From: Microcella indica
GTDB lineage: Bacteria; Actinomycetota; Actinomycetes; Actinomycetales; Microbacteriaceae
DNA length: 64,000 nt
Direction: 5' to 3'
Assembly: GCF_013414345.1 (NCBI RefSeq)
Contig: NZ_CP058670.1
Span: 1,984,001 to 2,048,000, forward strand
Below the pieces are notes generated by a model. It saw only the letters and a program-made list of their open reading frames with translations. It ran no database searches and was not told the origin of the DNA. Both the position numbers and the translations under genes were made by a program. Below, in pieces: positions 8,887 through 18,984 of this stretch (positions within the stretch are counted from its first letter, which is position 1; the number at the start of each line of letters is the position of its first letter).

Positions 8887-9939
8887 TCAGCCCCCGGCGC
8901 TCGGCACCGGCACGGTGGTCGCGGCGACGATGCGCTCGACGACCTCGTCGACGCTGCGGGCCGGGCGCCCGTCGGGGTGCTGCGCTCGCGGTACGAGCAG
9001 CATGCGGTGCGAGAGCACCGTCGTGGCGAGCGCATCGATGTCGTCGGGCAGCACGAAGTCGCGCCCGTCCATCGCGGCACGCGCCCGCGCCGCCCGAACG
9101 AGCTGCAGCGTCGCCCGCGGGCTCGCCCCCAGCCGCAGCGCGGGCTCGTCGCGCGTCGCCTGCACGATCGCCACCGCGTAGCGCTCGACGGCCGGGCTCA
9201 CGTAGACCTCGCGCACGGTCGCGATCATGCGCCGCAGCCCCGCGACGTCGATGACGGGCGCGAGGCGCTCGAGGGGGCTGCCGTGCTCGCGATCGCGCAC
9301 CATGAGCGCCTCGCTCTCGGCGTCGGGGTACCCGATCGAGATGCGCGCCATGAAGCGGTCGCGCTGCGCCTCCGGAAGGGCGTACGTGCCCTCCATCTCG
9401 ATGGGGTTCTGCGTGGCGACGACCAGGAAGGGAGCGACGAGGGCGTGCGTGTGACCGTCGACCGTGACCTGCCCCTCCTCCATGCACTCCAGGAGGGCGG
9501 ACTGGGTCTTGGGGCTCGCCCGGTTGATCTCGTCGCCGATGACGATGTGGGCGAAGATCGGGCCTGGAGTGAACTCGAAGGTGCCGAGCTGCTGGCGGTA
9601 GACGCTCACCCCGGTGATGTCGGCCGGCAGCAGGTCTGGGGTGAACTGGATGCGGTTGACGCTGCCGTCGATGCACCGGGCGAGCGCGCGGGCGAGCATG
9701 GTCTTGCCGACCCCTGGCACGTCTTCGATGAGCAGGTGCCCTTCGGCCAGCAGGACGGCCAGAGCGGTATCCACGGCGTCCGGCTTGCCATCCATGACGC
9801 CGTTCATGGCGAGCCGGATGCTCGACGCGAGCTCCCCGAACTCCTCAGGGCTCATCGGCTCAGGGCTCATCGGCGCATCGGTGGCGGGGTCGCTCGCCGA
9901 ACCGGTCGGCGCGGCTGCGGTGCTCGTCGACGTCGTCAC
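8887..9939 (-). CDS. MoxR-family AAA+ ATPase, first copy
   Basis: 350-aa AAA+ chaperone-like ATPase. Visible are Walker A VPGVGKTMLARAL, Walker B VIGDEINRASPKTQSALLE, sensor 1 VATQNPIEMEGTYALPEAQ and the arginine-finger region DRFMARISIGYP. Relatives are thought to insert cofactors or remodel complexes together with a VWA partner, here the adjacent DUF58 protein. GTG 9939 is the assumed start, with a weak CAGACT hexamer 7 nt upstream; two in-frame ATGs (MSPEPMSPEEFG) slightly downstream are alternatives. First gene of a three-gene operon, and paralogous to 36399-37352. Confidence 0.92.
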   Translation of the reverse strand: MTTSTSTAAAPTGSASDPATDAPMSPEPMSPEEFGELASSIRLAMNGVMDGKPDAVDTALAVLLAEGHLLIEDVPGVGKTMLARALARCIDGSVNRIQFTPDLLPADITGVSVYRQQLGTFEFTPGPIFAHIVIGDEINRASPKTQSALLECMEEGQVTVDGHTHALVAPFLVVATQNPIEMEGTYALPEAQRDRFMARISIGYPDAESEALMVRDREHGSPLERLAPVIDVAGLRRMIATVREVYVSPAVERYAVAIVQATRDEPALRLGASPRATLQLVRAARARAAMDGRDFVLPDDIDALATTVLSHRMLLVPRAQHPDGRPARSVDEVVERIVAATTVPVPSAGG

Positions 9940-9997
9940 CCGGTGAAGTCTGCCACGCGAAGGTGACGAATCCGCCGAGAGTTCTCGACCTCGCCGC

Positions 9998-10600
9998 TCA
10001 GCGCAGCCGCGCGAAGTCCAGTCGCACGTCGGACTCCCCGATCGTGGTCGTGAGGCTGAGGGCGTCTCCTGAGCACGCCACGGAGGCTCCCGCGAGCGGG
10101 TTGACGGTGACCGGGCGCAGGAAGAGCTCGTCGACGCTGCTGCGCTGGCCCTGCTCGACGTCGACGAGGGCGAGATCGTCCCGCTCCTCGGTGGCCTCGA
10201 GCAGCCCGTCGACGAGCCGGTACGAGCCCTCGCTCTCGCCGACGAACGAGGCGAGGGTGTCCTCCCCGCGGTTCTGCCAGGTGATGCCCACCCGAGGTTC
10301 GACGTAGTAGCGGTCGACCGTGAAGCCGAGAGTGAGATAGCCGCCGACATCGATGTCGGTTCCAGGCCCGAAGGCGAGCAAGTAGTCGTGCAGCGGCTCG
10401 TCCTCGACGCGCCAGCCGCCCACGAGGCACTCGCTCACGGTGAGCTCGACTCCGGGCGGTGGTTCGATGCCCTGCGCCTCCGAGGGATGCACGGGCGCGG
10501 GGCCCTCCGGTTCCGGCTCCGCACACCCGCCGAGCAGGAGCATGGGGGCGAGTGCGGTGAGCACGAGGGCGCGGCGCGCGTGGCGGGCGACTCCGCTCAT
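9998..10600 (-). CDS. Putative lipoprotein, function unknown
   Basis: 200 aa with a clear lipoprotein signal: basic start MSGVARHARRA, hydrophobic core, and lipobox LLGGC with the lipid-bearing Cys at residue 26. The mature part begins with a Pro/Glu-rich spacer and continues as a soluble domain I do not recognise, containing CLVGGWRVEDEPL and, near the end, VACSGDALSLTTTIGES; one disulfide between these two Cys is possible. ATG 10600 is well supported by GGAGAGGATG upstream. It lies between moxR and cofE with gaps of 58 and 93 nt, so it may be a single-gene unit. Confidence 0.75.
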   Translation of the reverse strand: MSGVARHARRALVLTALAPMLLLGGCAEPEPEGPAPVHPSEAQGIEPPPGVELTVSECLVGGWRVEDEPLHDYLLAFGPGTDIDVGGYLTLGFTVDRYYVEPRVGITWQNRGEDTLASFVGESEGSYRLVDGLLEATEERDDLALVDVEQGQRSSVDELFLRPVTVNPLAGASVACSGDALSLTTTIGESDVRLDFARLR

Positions 10601-10693
10601 GACCGCATCCTCTCCTCTGCGTCGAGGATTCCCCAGAATCCCGTGGTGCACAGCAAGCGTAGCCAAGGCCGCCGTGGCTGGCGAACCGGGCTG

Positions 10694-11485
10694 TCAGCCG
10701 TTGCGCAGGTCGGTGCGCCGGTCGCGCGCCGCACGCTCCAGGAGCCTGCCCTCCTCGCGCGCCTCCGCCGTGCCGAGCGAGAAGAGATCGTCGGCGGCCG
10801 CGCGGTTCAGAGAACGGGCACCGGGCGCGTCGGGGTCGAGCAGGTGCGGCATTCCGCGGATCACCGCGACGGGAAGGCCCAGCGCCTTCCGCTTGACGAG
10901 GTCGCCGGCTGCCGCAAGCTCGTCGCCGACCGCCGGCGCGGTCACGTCGAGCCGACGACCCTGCGCGTCGGCTTGCCCGCGCAGGTCATCCAGCAGGCGA
11001 ACGCCGCTGCCGCCGATCGCGATGTCGGTCTGGCCCTCTCGCCAGGCCCGCCCGGCAGTGTCGGTGATGATGACGCCGACGTCGCCTCCGACGGCGGCAC
11101 CGACTGCCGCACGGATCGCGGCGGCGCTCGCATCGGGGTCGAGCGGCAGCAGCAGCACCGTGCCCTCGGCGGTGTTACTCGCATCGACCCCCGCCGCGGC
11201 CATGACGAGCCCCAGACGGTTCTCAACGATGCGCGTCACACCACCCGGGTGCTCTCTCGTGGCGACCACCCGCACGGTCTCGTCGGTGATCGATTGCTCG
11301 CGATCGGCCGCGGAGACGATGCGACCCTCCGCCTTGCTCACGATCTTGCTCGTGACGGCGAGGATGTCGCCGGGCTCGACGCCCTGCTGCGCCGACGCTG
11401 CGGCGATGACGGCCGGGAGGTCGTCGCCCGGCGCGAACTCGGGCAGCCCGTCGAGCGCGAAGAGGGTGAGGCGCGGCGGGGTCAT
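10694..11485 (-). CDS. cofE: Coenzyme F420-0:L-glutamate ligase, stand-alone
   Basis: 263 aa; adds glutamates to F420-0 using GTP. Family landmarks are the N-terminal [58 protein letters not shown] and the metal/GTP region [21 protein letters not shown]. Mycobacterial FbiB is a CofE-nitroreductase fusion; this protein stops at CofE length, so the reductase step must be encoded elsewhere or done differently. ATG 11485 has a CAGAAT hexamer six nt upstream (weak leaderless match) and no Shine-Dalgarno. It completes the cofC-cofD-fbiC-cofE set. Confidence 0.95.
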   Translation of the reverse strand: MTPPRLTLFALDGLPEFAPGDDLPAVIAAASAQQGVEPGDILAVTSKIVSKAEGRIVSAADREQSITDETVRVVATREHPGGVTRIVENRLGLVMAAAGVDASNTAEGTVLLLPLDPDASAAAIRAAVGAAVGGDVGVIITDTAGRAWREGQTDIAIGGSGVRLLDDLRGQADAQGRRLDVTAPAVGDELAAAGDLVKRKALGLPVAVIRGMPHLLDPDAPGARSLNRAAADDLFSLGTAEAREEGRLLERAARDRRTDLRNG

Positions 11486-11504
11486 GCCGCCATTCTGCCG
11501 CGCG

Positions 11505-11669
11505 TCAGGCTTGCGAACGGCCGAGCAAGCGGGAGAACAGGCCAGGCTCGCGCTCATGCCCCGGGCAGCGCTGACTCTGGGGCACGCGACGCATGACCTG
11601 GTCGACGTGCTGACCGCATCCGGTCCAGGTGGTCTTGCCGCACTGGCGGCAGGTGATGGCAGAGCACAT
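11505..11669 (-). CDS. 54-aa Cys-rich (probable zinc-binding) protein
   Basis: [20 protein letters not shown] starts this mini-protein; possible metal ligands are C7, C10, C18, H21, C35 and H38, enough for a small zinc ribbon. Proteins of this look are widespread in actinobacteria but I know of no assigned function. The ATG at 11669 has GAAAGGA ten nt upstream. Upstream on the same strand is a TATACT -10 hexamer (11706-11701) and an ATACCCC-N2-GGGGTAT palindrome, which suggests control by a CsoR/CstR-type metal or persulfide repressor. It ends 19 nt before the cofE start. Confidence 0.75.
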   Translation of the reverse strand: MCSAITCRQCGKTTWTGCGQHVDQVMRRVPQSQRCPGHEREPGLFSRLLGRSQA

Positions 11670-11700
11670 GGGTGCGCATCCTTTCCGTAGGGATCGCACC

Positions 11701-11720
11701 AGTATACCCCTGGGGGTATT
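11701..11720 (-). promoter_or_regulatory. Candidate CsoR/CstR-like operator overlapping a promoter
   Basis: A 16-bp inverted repeat, ATACCCC-TG-GGGGTAT (11704-11719), has the shape of CsoR-family sites (TACCCC/GGGGTA arms). On the minus strand it abuts and overlaps a TATACT -10 hexamer (11706-11701), so it sits in the -35/-10 spacer of the Cys-rich gene promoter; a bound repressor would block the polymerase. No csoR gene is in the window, so the regulator is inferred. Confidence 0.6.
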
Positions 11721-11752
11721 GTGTCCGCACCACCGGCTCGCGCGCCTCGACG

Positions 11753-12138
11753 TCAGAGAGGTGAGTCGCCTCGCGCGAGAGTCTCGATGTAGCCGTCGAT
11801 CTTGCGTTGGCGCGTCTCCGCGCGCTTGACGCCGCCGAGCCGGAAGATGACCCCGAAGCGCGCTTGCGCGCTGAGCCCGGCGAATGTCTGCGCCGCGGGC
11901 GGCGAGGCGTGAAGACCTGCAGCGAGTAGTCCTCGTCGAACCGGTTGATCTGGCCGTCGATCCACCCGAAGCACAGCGCTGACTCGAGCGCCTCGCCATA
12001 GGTGATGCCGGGCGCCGTCGAGGCCTTCTTGCGCATATTCAGGCGCACGCCGGGATGATCGGGATGCGCCTCGAGCCATTCCGCCCAGTCCTCGACGCGC
12101 TCGAACAGCATCACGGGTTTCTGGTCGTTGGCCACCAC
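11753..12138 (-). pseudogene. Remnant of a YdeI/OmdA-family protein, internal deletion plus frameshift
   Basis: From GTG 12138 the frame reads like the N-terminal part of YdeI/OmpD-associated proteins (LNMRKKASTAPGITYGEALE, LCFGWIDGQI, YSLQVFTPRRP). Right after FTPRRP the homology jumps, in another frame, to what looks like the family's C-terminal end (FAGLSAQARFGVIFRLGGVK, then AETRQRKIDGYIETLARGD), ending at the TGA at 11755-11753. The expected middle, roughly 60 residues, is missing, and the junction (about 11890-11910) lies in a GC-rich run. The original frame reads on into unrelated sequence. TACTCT six nt before the start suggests the promoter is intact. Called a pseudogene; a sequencing error could explain the frame change but not the missing segment. 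Confidence 0.75.
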
Positions 12139-12230
12139 GGGCTCAGAGTAGGCGACACCTCCGACGGGGCGACCAGGGTGCGCGCGAGGTCACGAATCGA
12201 CAACAGGGCGAGCCACCCGCTCAGAGAGGC

Positions 12231-12260
12231 TTGCGCCAGCCCCGGGCATCCCGCTAGATT
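12231..12260 (+). promoter_or_regulatory. Candidate promoter of the leader ORF / 90-aa gene unit
   Basis: TTGCGC (12231-12236), an 18-nt spacer and TAGATT (12255-12260) form a reasonable housekeeping-type promoter. It would start transcription near 12267, leaving a short untranslated stretch before the Shine-Dalgarno of the leader ORF. Confidence 0.45.
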
Positions 12261-12293
12261 CTCCCCGCGCCATATGACGAAAGGAGGTCGGCC

Positions 12294-12359
12294 ATGGTTA
12301 TTCACACTCAGGGAATGATTCCCACCACCGCCGGCTTCGTCGGCGTCTTCACCGCCTGA
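12294..12359 (+). CDS. 21-aa leader peptide (upstream ORF)
   Basis: ATG at 12294 preceded by AAAGGAGG (12280-12287), an essentially perfect ribosome-binding site, encodes MVIHTQGMIPTTAGFVGVFT-A and stops at 12359. A tiny ORF with such a strong site, directly followed by GC-rich hairpins and then a second, weaker site for the 90-aa protein at 12601, looks like a translational or transcriptional attenuator leader. No amino acid is obviously overrepresented (three Gly, three Val, four Thr), so the sensed signal is unknown. I do not recognise the peptide. Confidence 0.55.
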   Translation: MVIHTQGMIPTTAGFVGVFTA

Positions 12360-12600
12360 ACGGCTGACGGATTCCGCCGCCGTTCCTGACGGTGGCGACG
12401 CGCTCGAAGCCCACGGCCCGCACGTGCGCGCGCCGTCGGCAGCCCGCTTCCTGTGCAGGGCTCTCCGTCGCGCGCCGCGGGCCGACGCCCCGTACCGCTC
12501 GGCATTCTCGCCGAGCGCTGGCGGCGGGCAGCCGGATCCGTCTCCCCCGGCTGTCCGTCGCCTCCCCCACGGTCACCGCAGCAGTGAAGGAACACCCCTC
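12360..12600 (+). other. Structured leader between uORF and 90-aa gene
   Basis: This 241-nt stretch has no convincing gene. It contains at least two strong hairpins: CGCTCGGC/GCCGAGCG (12496-12503 with 12510-12517, perfect 8-bp stem, 6-nt loop) and a 13-bp stem allowing G-U pairs (12523-12535 with 12547-12559, 11-nt loop). The second ends about 27 nt before the AAGGAA Shine-Dalgarno (around 12587-12592). An open reading frame does run through part of it but has no start signal. A regulatory mRNA leader is the best reading. Confidence 0.5.
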
Positions 12601-12873
12601 ATGAACACGCTCTCCTCGGCCCGGCAGCGCCCGCTGACCGGCCACCCTCCGAATACGCTCGCGCCCCAGGCCCGCCCCACGCGGCCCGAACGCGTGAGCC
12701 CTCTCGACCGGCTCGCACTGCACGTGGGCCTCGCCCTCGTGCGGTGGAGCCGCCGCTCCACGGTCGCGGTGCGGCACGAGCGCCGGGCCACGCGCGTCGA
12801 GCAGCTGCTCGCGGCCGAGCGCCGTGAGCGCGCGCAGGTGCGAACCCTGCTCCTGCTCGTCCCGCCGCGATGA
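12601..12873 (+). CDS. 90-aa hypothetical protein behind a structured leader
   Basis: ATG 12601 follows GAAGGAAC with a spacing of about eight nt. The N-terminal 30 residues are Pro/Arg-rich and probably disordered; residues 33-90 (SPLDRLALHVGLALVRWSRR, then a highly charged Arg/Glu helix and the hydrophobic end RTLLLLVPPR) form one amphipathic segment and one helix. The DRLALHVGLAL..W part could lie on the membrane. Small proteins of this layout seem common in Microbacteriaceae, but I know no function. Probably translated from the same mRNA as the leader peptide. Confidence 0.55.
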   Translation: MNTLSSARQRPLTGHPPNTLAPQARPTRPERVSPLDRLALHVGLALVRWSRRSTVAVRHERRATRVEQLLAAERRERAQVRTLLLLVPPR

Positions 12874-12925
12874 GCACGCTCGCGCAGCGCCGTCGAGCGC
12901 CGCGGGTCACGACCGTCGAACGCGG

Positions 12926-13543
12926 TCAGCGACCCCAGGCGCTCGGCGGCGCCAGCACGACGGGCACCTCGTTGTAGGCCCAGTGCGCGCCGTTGTTGTA
13001 CATGCCCGACGCCCATCCTGAGAACCAGATGGCGCGCTCGACCTCCTCGGTCGGCGCCGACGCCTGGAGCGTCGCGACGATCTCGCGGTAGCGCGGCAGG
13101 GAGTGCAAGGCCTCGGCGGCGTTCTCCGCCGCGTCGACGAGGTGCACGTAGCTGCCCGTGCCACCCCCGCCACCGGACCCCCAGCCGTTGTTGAGCGGGT
13201 TGTTGCGCGTCCACCACGCATCCACGTAGTTCTCCTGACGCATCCAGCGGGTCACGACCGTGACGTTGCTGTCGGTGAGGGGAAACTCGCCCATGAGCAG
13301 CACGAGCTTCGCCCAGTCGTGGTTGGTGCCCCCGGCGATGAAGGTCTCGTAGCCGGGGGTCGCACCGAAGTCGTCACGGACGAGCTCGGGAGCCTCCACC
13401 GCCGCCGGGACGACGAACGACTGCGCGTTCGCGGTGACGAACTGCTCGAGCTCCTCCTCCGCCGTGGGCGGAGTCGCGCCCGCCGCGAGCAGGCCTACGC
13501 AGACGACCATGAGCCCCGTGAACACCCCGCGCGTGCTCGTCAT
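12926..13543 (-). CDS. Secreted lysozyme-like/transglycosylase-like protein (putative)
   Basis: 205 aa with a signal peptide (GVFTGLMVVCVGLLAAGATP). The mature domain contains WMRQENYVDAWWTRNNPLNN, with a Glu in RQEN that could act as a lysozyme-type catalytic acid, then a Gly-rich loop (GSGGGGGTGSY) and AAENAAEALHSLPRYREIV. This resembles lysozyme-fold peptidoglycan hydrolases of actinobacteria and their phages, but the assignment rests on local pattern only. It could be a cell-wall remodelling enzyme or an inactive relative. ATG 13543 is chosen because the signal peptide begins there; a TACACT hexamer (13628-13623) lies about 80 nt upstream. Confidence 0.6.
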   Translation of the reverse strand: MTSTRGVFTGLMVVCVGLLAAGATPPTAEEELEQFVTANAQSFVVPAAVEAPELVRDDFGATPGYETFIAGGTNHDWAKLVLLMGEFPLTDSNVTVVTRWMRQENYVDAWWTRNNPLNNGWGSGGGGGTGSYVHLVDAAENAAEALHSLPRYREIVATLQASAPTEEVERAIWFSGWASGMYNNGAHWAYNEVPVVLAPPSAWGR

Positions 13544-13682
13544 GCGGGGCGATCGACGGGTCACCGAGAGTGCGCGCCTCCGTACGCGCGCAGAAGAGTG
13601 TCGGCCCCCAGTCACAACGGGAGAGTGTAGCCGCGTCGGCCGGGAGCTCACGTCCGCGGCTGGGAGCCCGCCGAGCGTCGAC

Positions 13683-14708
13683 TCAGCCGAGGGCGCGCAG
13701 GCGAGGCGCGAGGTCGCGCTCGAAGAGCTCCAAGAAGCGCCGCTGGTCGTGGCCGGGAGCGTGGAACACGAGGTGGTTCATCCCGTAGTCCACGTACGTC
13801 GCCACCTCGGCGACGACCTCATCAGGGTCGCTGCCGACGATCCAGCGCTTCGCGATCTGCTCGATCGGCAGCGCGTCTGCGGCCTTCTCCATCTCGACCG
13901 GATCCGTGATGTCGTGCTTCTGCTCCTTGCTGAGCGACAGCGGCGACCAGAAGCGCGTGTTCTCGAGCGCGACGTCTGGGTCGGTGTCGTAGGAGATCTT
14001 GATCTCGATCATCCGGTCGAGATCCTCGAAGCGACGACCGGCGTTCTCCGCGCCCTCACCGACCGCGGGGATGAGCTCGTCCGTGTACAGCTCGGCGCCC
14101 TTGCCGGACGTGCAGATGAACCCGTCGCCGACGCGACCCGCGAAGCGCGCGACCGTCGGACCACCCGCGGCGACGTACACCGGCACGGGGTTCTCCGGGC
14201 GGTCGTAGATGCTCGCATCCTGCGTGGAGTAGAACTCGCCGCGGTAGCTCACGCGCTCCTCGGTCCACAGTTGGCGCATGAGCTCGATCGACTCGCGCAG
14301 GCGCCCGAGGCGCTCCTTGAACGCCGGCCACTCCTGCTCGCCGGCGCCGCGGAACCCGGTGGCGATCTCGTTGAGAGCCTCGCCCGTGCCGACGCCGAGG
14401 AAGACACGACCCGGGTAGAGCATCCCCATCGTGGCGAATGCCTGCGCGATGACCGCCGGGTTGTATCGGAATGTCGGCGTCATGACGGAGGTGCCGATGC
14501 GGATCGACGAGGTGCGCTCGCCCACCGCGGCCATCCAGGCGAGGGAGAACGGGGCGTGCCCGCCCTCGTGCCGCCACGGCTGGAAATGGTCGCTCACGGC
14601 GACGCTCTCCATGCCGTGCGCCTCCGCGGCGACGGCGATCTCGACCAGCTCGCGCGGATCGAACTGCTCAGCCGAAGCCTTGTACCCGAGAGTGAGGGGA
14701 TGCGCCAT
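13683..14708 (-). CDS. fgd1: F420-dependent glucose-6-phosphate dehydrogenase
   Basis: 341-aa luciferase-like monooxygenase-fold enzyme that oxidises glucose-6-phosphate to 6-phosphogluconolactone while reducing F420. It tracks mycobacterial FGD1 along its whole length: [95 protein letters not shown] and [16 protein letters not shown]41 and E110 correspond to the active-site His40 and Glu109 of the M. tuberculosis enzyme. Start is four nt after the coaD stop, so the two are an operon. It is the reducing partner for the F420 made by the cof/fbi genes upstream. Confidence 0.96.
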   Translation of the reverse strand: MAHPLTLGYKASAEQFDPRELVEIAVAAEAHGMESVAVSDHFQPWRHEGGHAPFSLAWMAAVGERTSSIRIGTSVMTPTFRYNPAVIAQAFATMGMLYPGRVFLGVGTGEALNEIATGFRGAGEQEWPAFKERLGRLRESIELMRQLWTEERVSYRGEFYSTQDASIYDRPENPVPVYVAAGGPTVARFAGRVGDGFICTSGKGAELYTDELIPAVGEGAENAGRRFEDLDRMIEIKISYDTDPDVALENTRFWSPLSLSKEQKHDITDPVEMEKAADALPIEQIAKRWIVGSDPDEVVAEVATYVDYGMNHLVFHAPGHDQRRFLELFERDLAPRLRALG

Positions 14709-14712
14709 GCCG

Positions 14713-15204
14713 CTACTCTGCCTCGTCTGACTGCAGGAACTCTGCGACGGCTCGCGGCACGTACGGCGCAACGTCCCCGCCGAGTGCGGCCACCTGGCGC
14801 ACGAGCGAGCTCGACACGTGCGCGTGCGCCGGGTCGGGCAGCATGAACACCGTCTCGACGTCGGCGAGGTCGCGGTTCACGATCGCCATGGGCGTCTCGT
14901 AGGCGACATCCACCTGGCTGCGCACGCCCTTCACGAGAACGCTCGCGCCCACATCGGTGCAGTAGTCGACGAGCAGGCCCACGCTCCAGCCGGTGACGAG
15001 GATGCTCTGCGGCAGCGCCCGGTCAGCGATGGCGTGCTCGATGAGGGTCACACGCTGCGCGATCGGCAGCATCGCCGTCTTGCCGGGGTTGTGCACCACG
15101 ACGACGTGCACCTCGTCGAAGATCGCTGCGGCCCGCTCGATGACGTCGAGGTGGCCCAGCGTGACGGGGTCGAACGACCCAGGAACAACGGCGATCCTGC
15201 TCAT
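14713..15204 (-). CDS. coaD: Phosphopantetheine adenylyltransferase
   Basis: 163 aa; transfers AMP from ATP to 4'-phosphopantetheine, the penultimate step of coenzyme A synthesis. The T/HxGH nucleotidyltransferase motif is [13 protein letters not shown] with H18; the C-terminal family signature is [17 protein letters not shown], and VKGVRSQVD is also present. Length is canonical. The ATG has TAGGGT six nt upstream (15216-15211), a leaderless-type start. fgd1 follows after four nt. Confidence 0.97.
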   Translation of the reverse strand: MSRIAVVPGSFDPVTLGHLDVIERAAAIFDEVHVVVVHNPGKTAMLPIAQRVTLIEHAIADRALPQSILVTGWSVGLLVDYCTDVGASVLVKGVRSQVDVAYETPMAIVNRDLADVETVFMLPDPAHAHVSSSLVRQVAALGGDVAPYVPRAVAEFLQSDEAE

Positions 15205-15228
15205 GACCCCACCCTATCGGCGCGCGTG

Positions 15229-15963
15229 TTACGACGACGTGACGGAGTCGTCGGCGCTGCCCGCGGTCAGGTCGTCCGCAGTCGGCGCGGGCGCATCAGC
15301 GTAGTCGGCCTTGACGAAGATCGGCAGGTGGTCGCTGGCCCCCTGCTCGAGAGTCGTGACGCTGCGGATGGTCAGCCCGATCGACGTCGCGAAGTCGAAG
15401 TGGCCGCGGAAGAACTTGTAGCGCGTGTACGTGCGCGCATCGCTCAAGGTCACCTCGTGCCCGGTCTGCTGCAGGCGCCGGTTCAGGAAGTCTTGGAAGA
15501 CCGGGTAGTTGAAGTCCCCCACCATGAGGGTCGGCAGCGTCTCCCCGAACGTGTCGAGGGCGTCGTGCGCGGCCTTGATCTGCGTGCGCCGCAGCGAGTT
15601 GAGGGCCGTGAGCGGCGCCGCGTGGAACGACCCGAGCACGAGTTCGCGCTGCTTCGTGCGGTCGTGCAGGTGGCTGCCGAGCAGCCGCTCGAGCGCGGGC
15701 TTCGCGATGATGTCGTGCAGCGACTTCTTGAGCGCGAACGCTCTCGTCTCGAGCGCCTCGAAGCGCTCGTGGTCGTAGTAGATCGCCAGCCCCAGCCGGT
15801 TGAGCTTGGTCGCGTCGGCGAGGTGCATGGGCCCGAGGTCGGCCGGCAGGCGCTCGGTGTCGATCTCCTGCAGGCACAGCAGGTTGGGCCGGTGGTCGGC
15901 GATGAGCGCGGCGAGCTCGCCGACTGCCGCGTGCTTGCGCAGGTTGTAGCTGATCACTCTCAT
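15229..15963 (-). CDS. Endonuclease/exonuclease/phosphatase-family hydrolase
   Basis: 244 aa with the EEP metal-dependent hydrolase fold: N7 in MRVISYNLRKH, the catalytic Glu in LLCLQEIDTE, VGDFNYPVF (Asp/Asn pair) and the terminal SDHLPIFVK His-Asp motif. It could act on nucleic acid, phospholipid or phosphoinositide; sequence alone does not decide. No signal peptide, so cytoplasmic. ATG 15963 has TAGGGT seven nt upstream (15976-15971). It stands alone between coaD and recG. Confidence 0.85.
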   Translation of the reverse strand: MRVISYNLRKHAAVGELAALIADHRPNLLCLQEIDTERLPADLGPMHLADATKLNRLGLAIYYDHERFEALETRAFALKKSLHDIIAKPALERLLGSHLHDRTKQRELVLGSFHAAPLTALNSLRRTQIKAAHDALDTFGETLPTLMVGDFNYPVFQDFLNRRLQQTGHEVTLSDARTYTRYKFFRGHFDFATSIGLTIRSVTTLEQGASDHLPIFVKADYADAPAPTADDLTAGSADDSVTSS

Positions 15964-16028
15964 CGGCTTAACCCTACGACGAGCTCGGGCGCGCTCCGCA
16001 GCCTCGCGGCAGTCCCTCAGTTCTCTGC

Positions 16029-18218
<2,190 letters not shown>

Positions 18219-18284
18219 GGCCCCCACGCTACCGCCGCGCGCGCTCGCGCCGCGTGCCCGCGCCCGCCCGCGCGCCCGCGCGCG

Positions 18285-18371
18285 CGAGCGCTTTGTGCCA
18301 GATCTGGCGCGTATGGGCGCTTGCGTTGGGGCGATGCGCCGTTTCGCGCCAGATCTGGCGCGAACGGGCGC
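18285..18371. repeat. Two copies of a 36-bp palindrome between recG and rsmD
   Basis: Copies at about 18285-18320 and 18336-18371. Both centre on CCAGATCTGG; the second has an 18-bp perfect palindrome (18345-18362) and outer arms GCGCC/GGGCGC. They lie in the divergent recG/rsmD promoter interval, outside the two -10 hexamers. Confidence 0.75.
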
Positions 18372-18408
18372 GCGTGCGGCGACGCCCAGCGAGGGTAGCG
18401 TTGCCCTT

Positions 18409-18984
18409 GTGACGCGCATCATCGCCGGCTTCGCGGGCTCCCTCACCCTGCAGGTGCCGAAGTCGGGCACGCGCCCCACGAGTGACCGCGTGCGCGAGGC
18501 GATCTTCTCATCGCTCGAGGCGCGCGACCTCGTGGCGGGAGCCCGCGTGCTCGACCTGTACGCGGGCAGCGGTGCCCTCGGCCTCGAGGCGGCGAGTCGT
18601 GGGGCCGCCGAGGTCACCCTCGTCGAGCGCGCGGGCTCGGCTGCCCGCGTGTGCAGCGCCAATGCCCGACTCGTGCAGGGTCGCGCGGCGGGCGGCTCGG
18701 CCCCGAGCATCCAGGTCGTCACGAAGGCGGTCGCGACGTACCTCGCGTCGGCGACCGGCCCGTGGGACCTCGTGTTCCTCGACCCGCCCTACGAGCTCGG
18801 CGATGCGGAGCTCGAACGCGCGCTCCACCTGCTCGCCCCGCTTCTGAGCGAGGATGCCGTGGTCGTCATCGAGCGCAGCGCACGGTCCGCGCTGCCCGGC
18901 CTGCCACCGCGGCTCGAGCTCGACCGTCGTACGAGCTACGGCGACACCGCGCTGCACTGGCTCTCCGTCGTGCGCGCCCACTAG
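18409..18984 (+). CDS. rsmD: 16S rRNA (guanine(966)-N(2))-methyltransferase
   Basis: 191 aa Rossmann methyltransferase acting on the small ribosomal subunit. The SAM loop is VLDLYAGSGALGLEAASRG, the catalytic motif is VFLDPPYELG, and the N-terminal RIIAGFAG...GTRPTSDRVREAIFS is diagnostic of RsmD. GTG 18409 has TAGCGT at 18396-18401, seven nt upstream, pointing to a leaderless message. The gene is flanked on each side by a pair of 36-bp palindromes; the third copy begins at the last base of the stop codon. Confidence 0.95.
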   Translation: MTRIIAGFAGSLTLQVPKSGTRPTSDRVREAIFSSLEARDLVAGARVLDLYAGSGALGLEAASRGAAEVTLVERAGSAARVCSANARLVQGRAAGGSAPSIQVVTKAVATYLASATGPWDLVFLDPPYELGDAELERALHLLAPLLSEDAVVVIERSARSALPGLPPRLELDRRTSYGDTALHWLSVVRAH

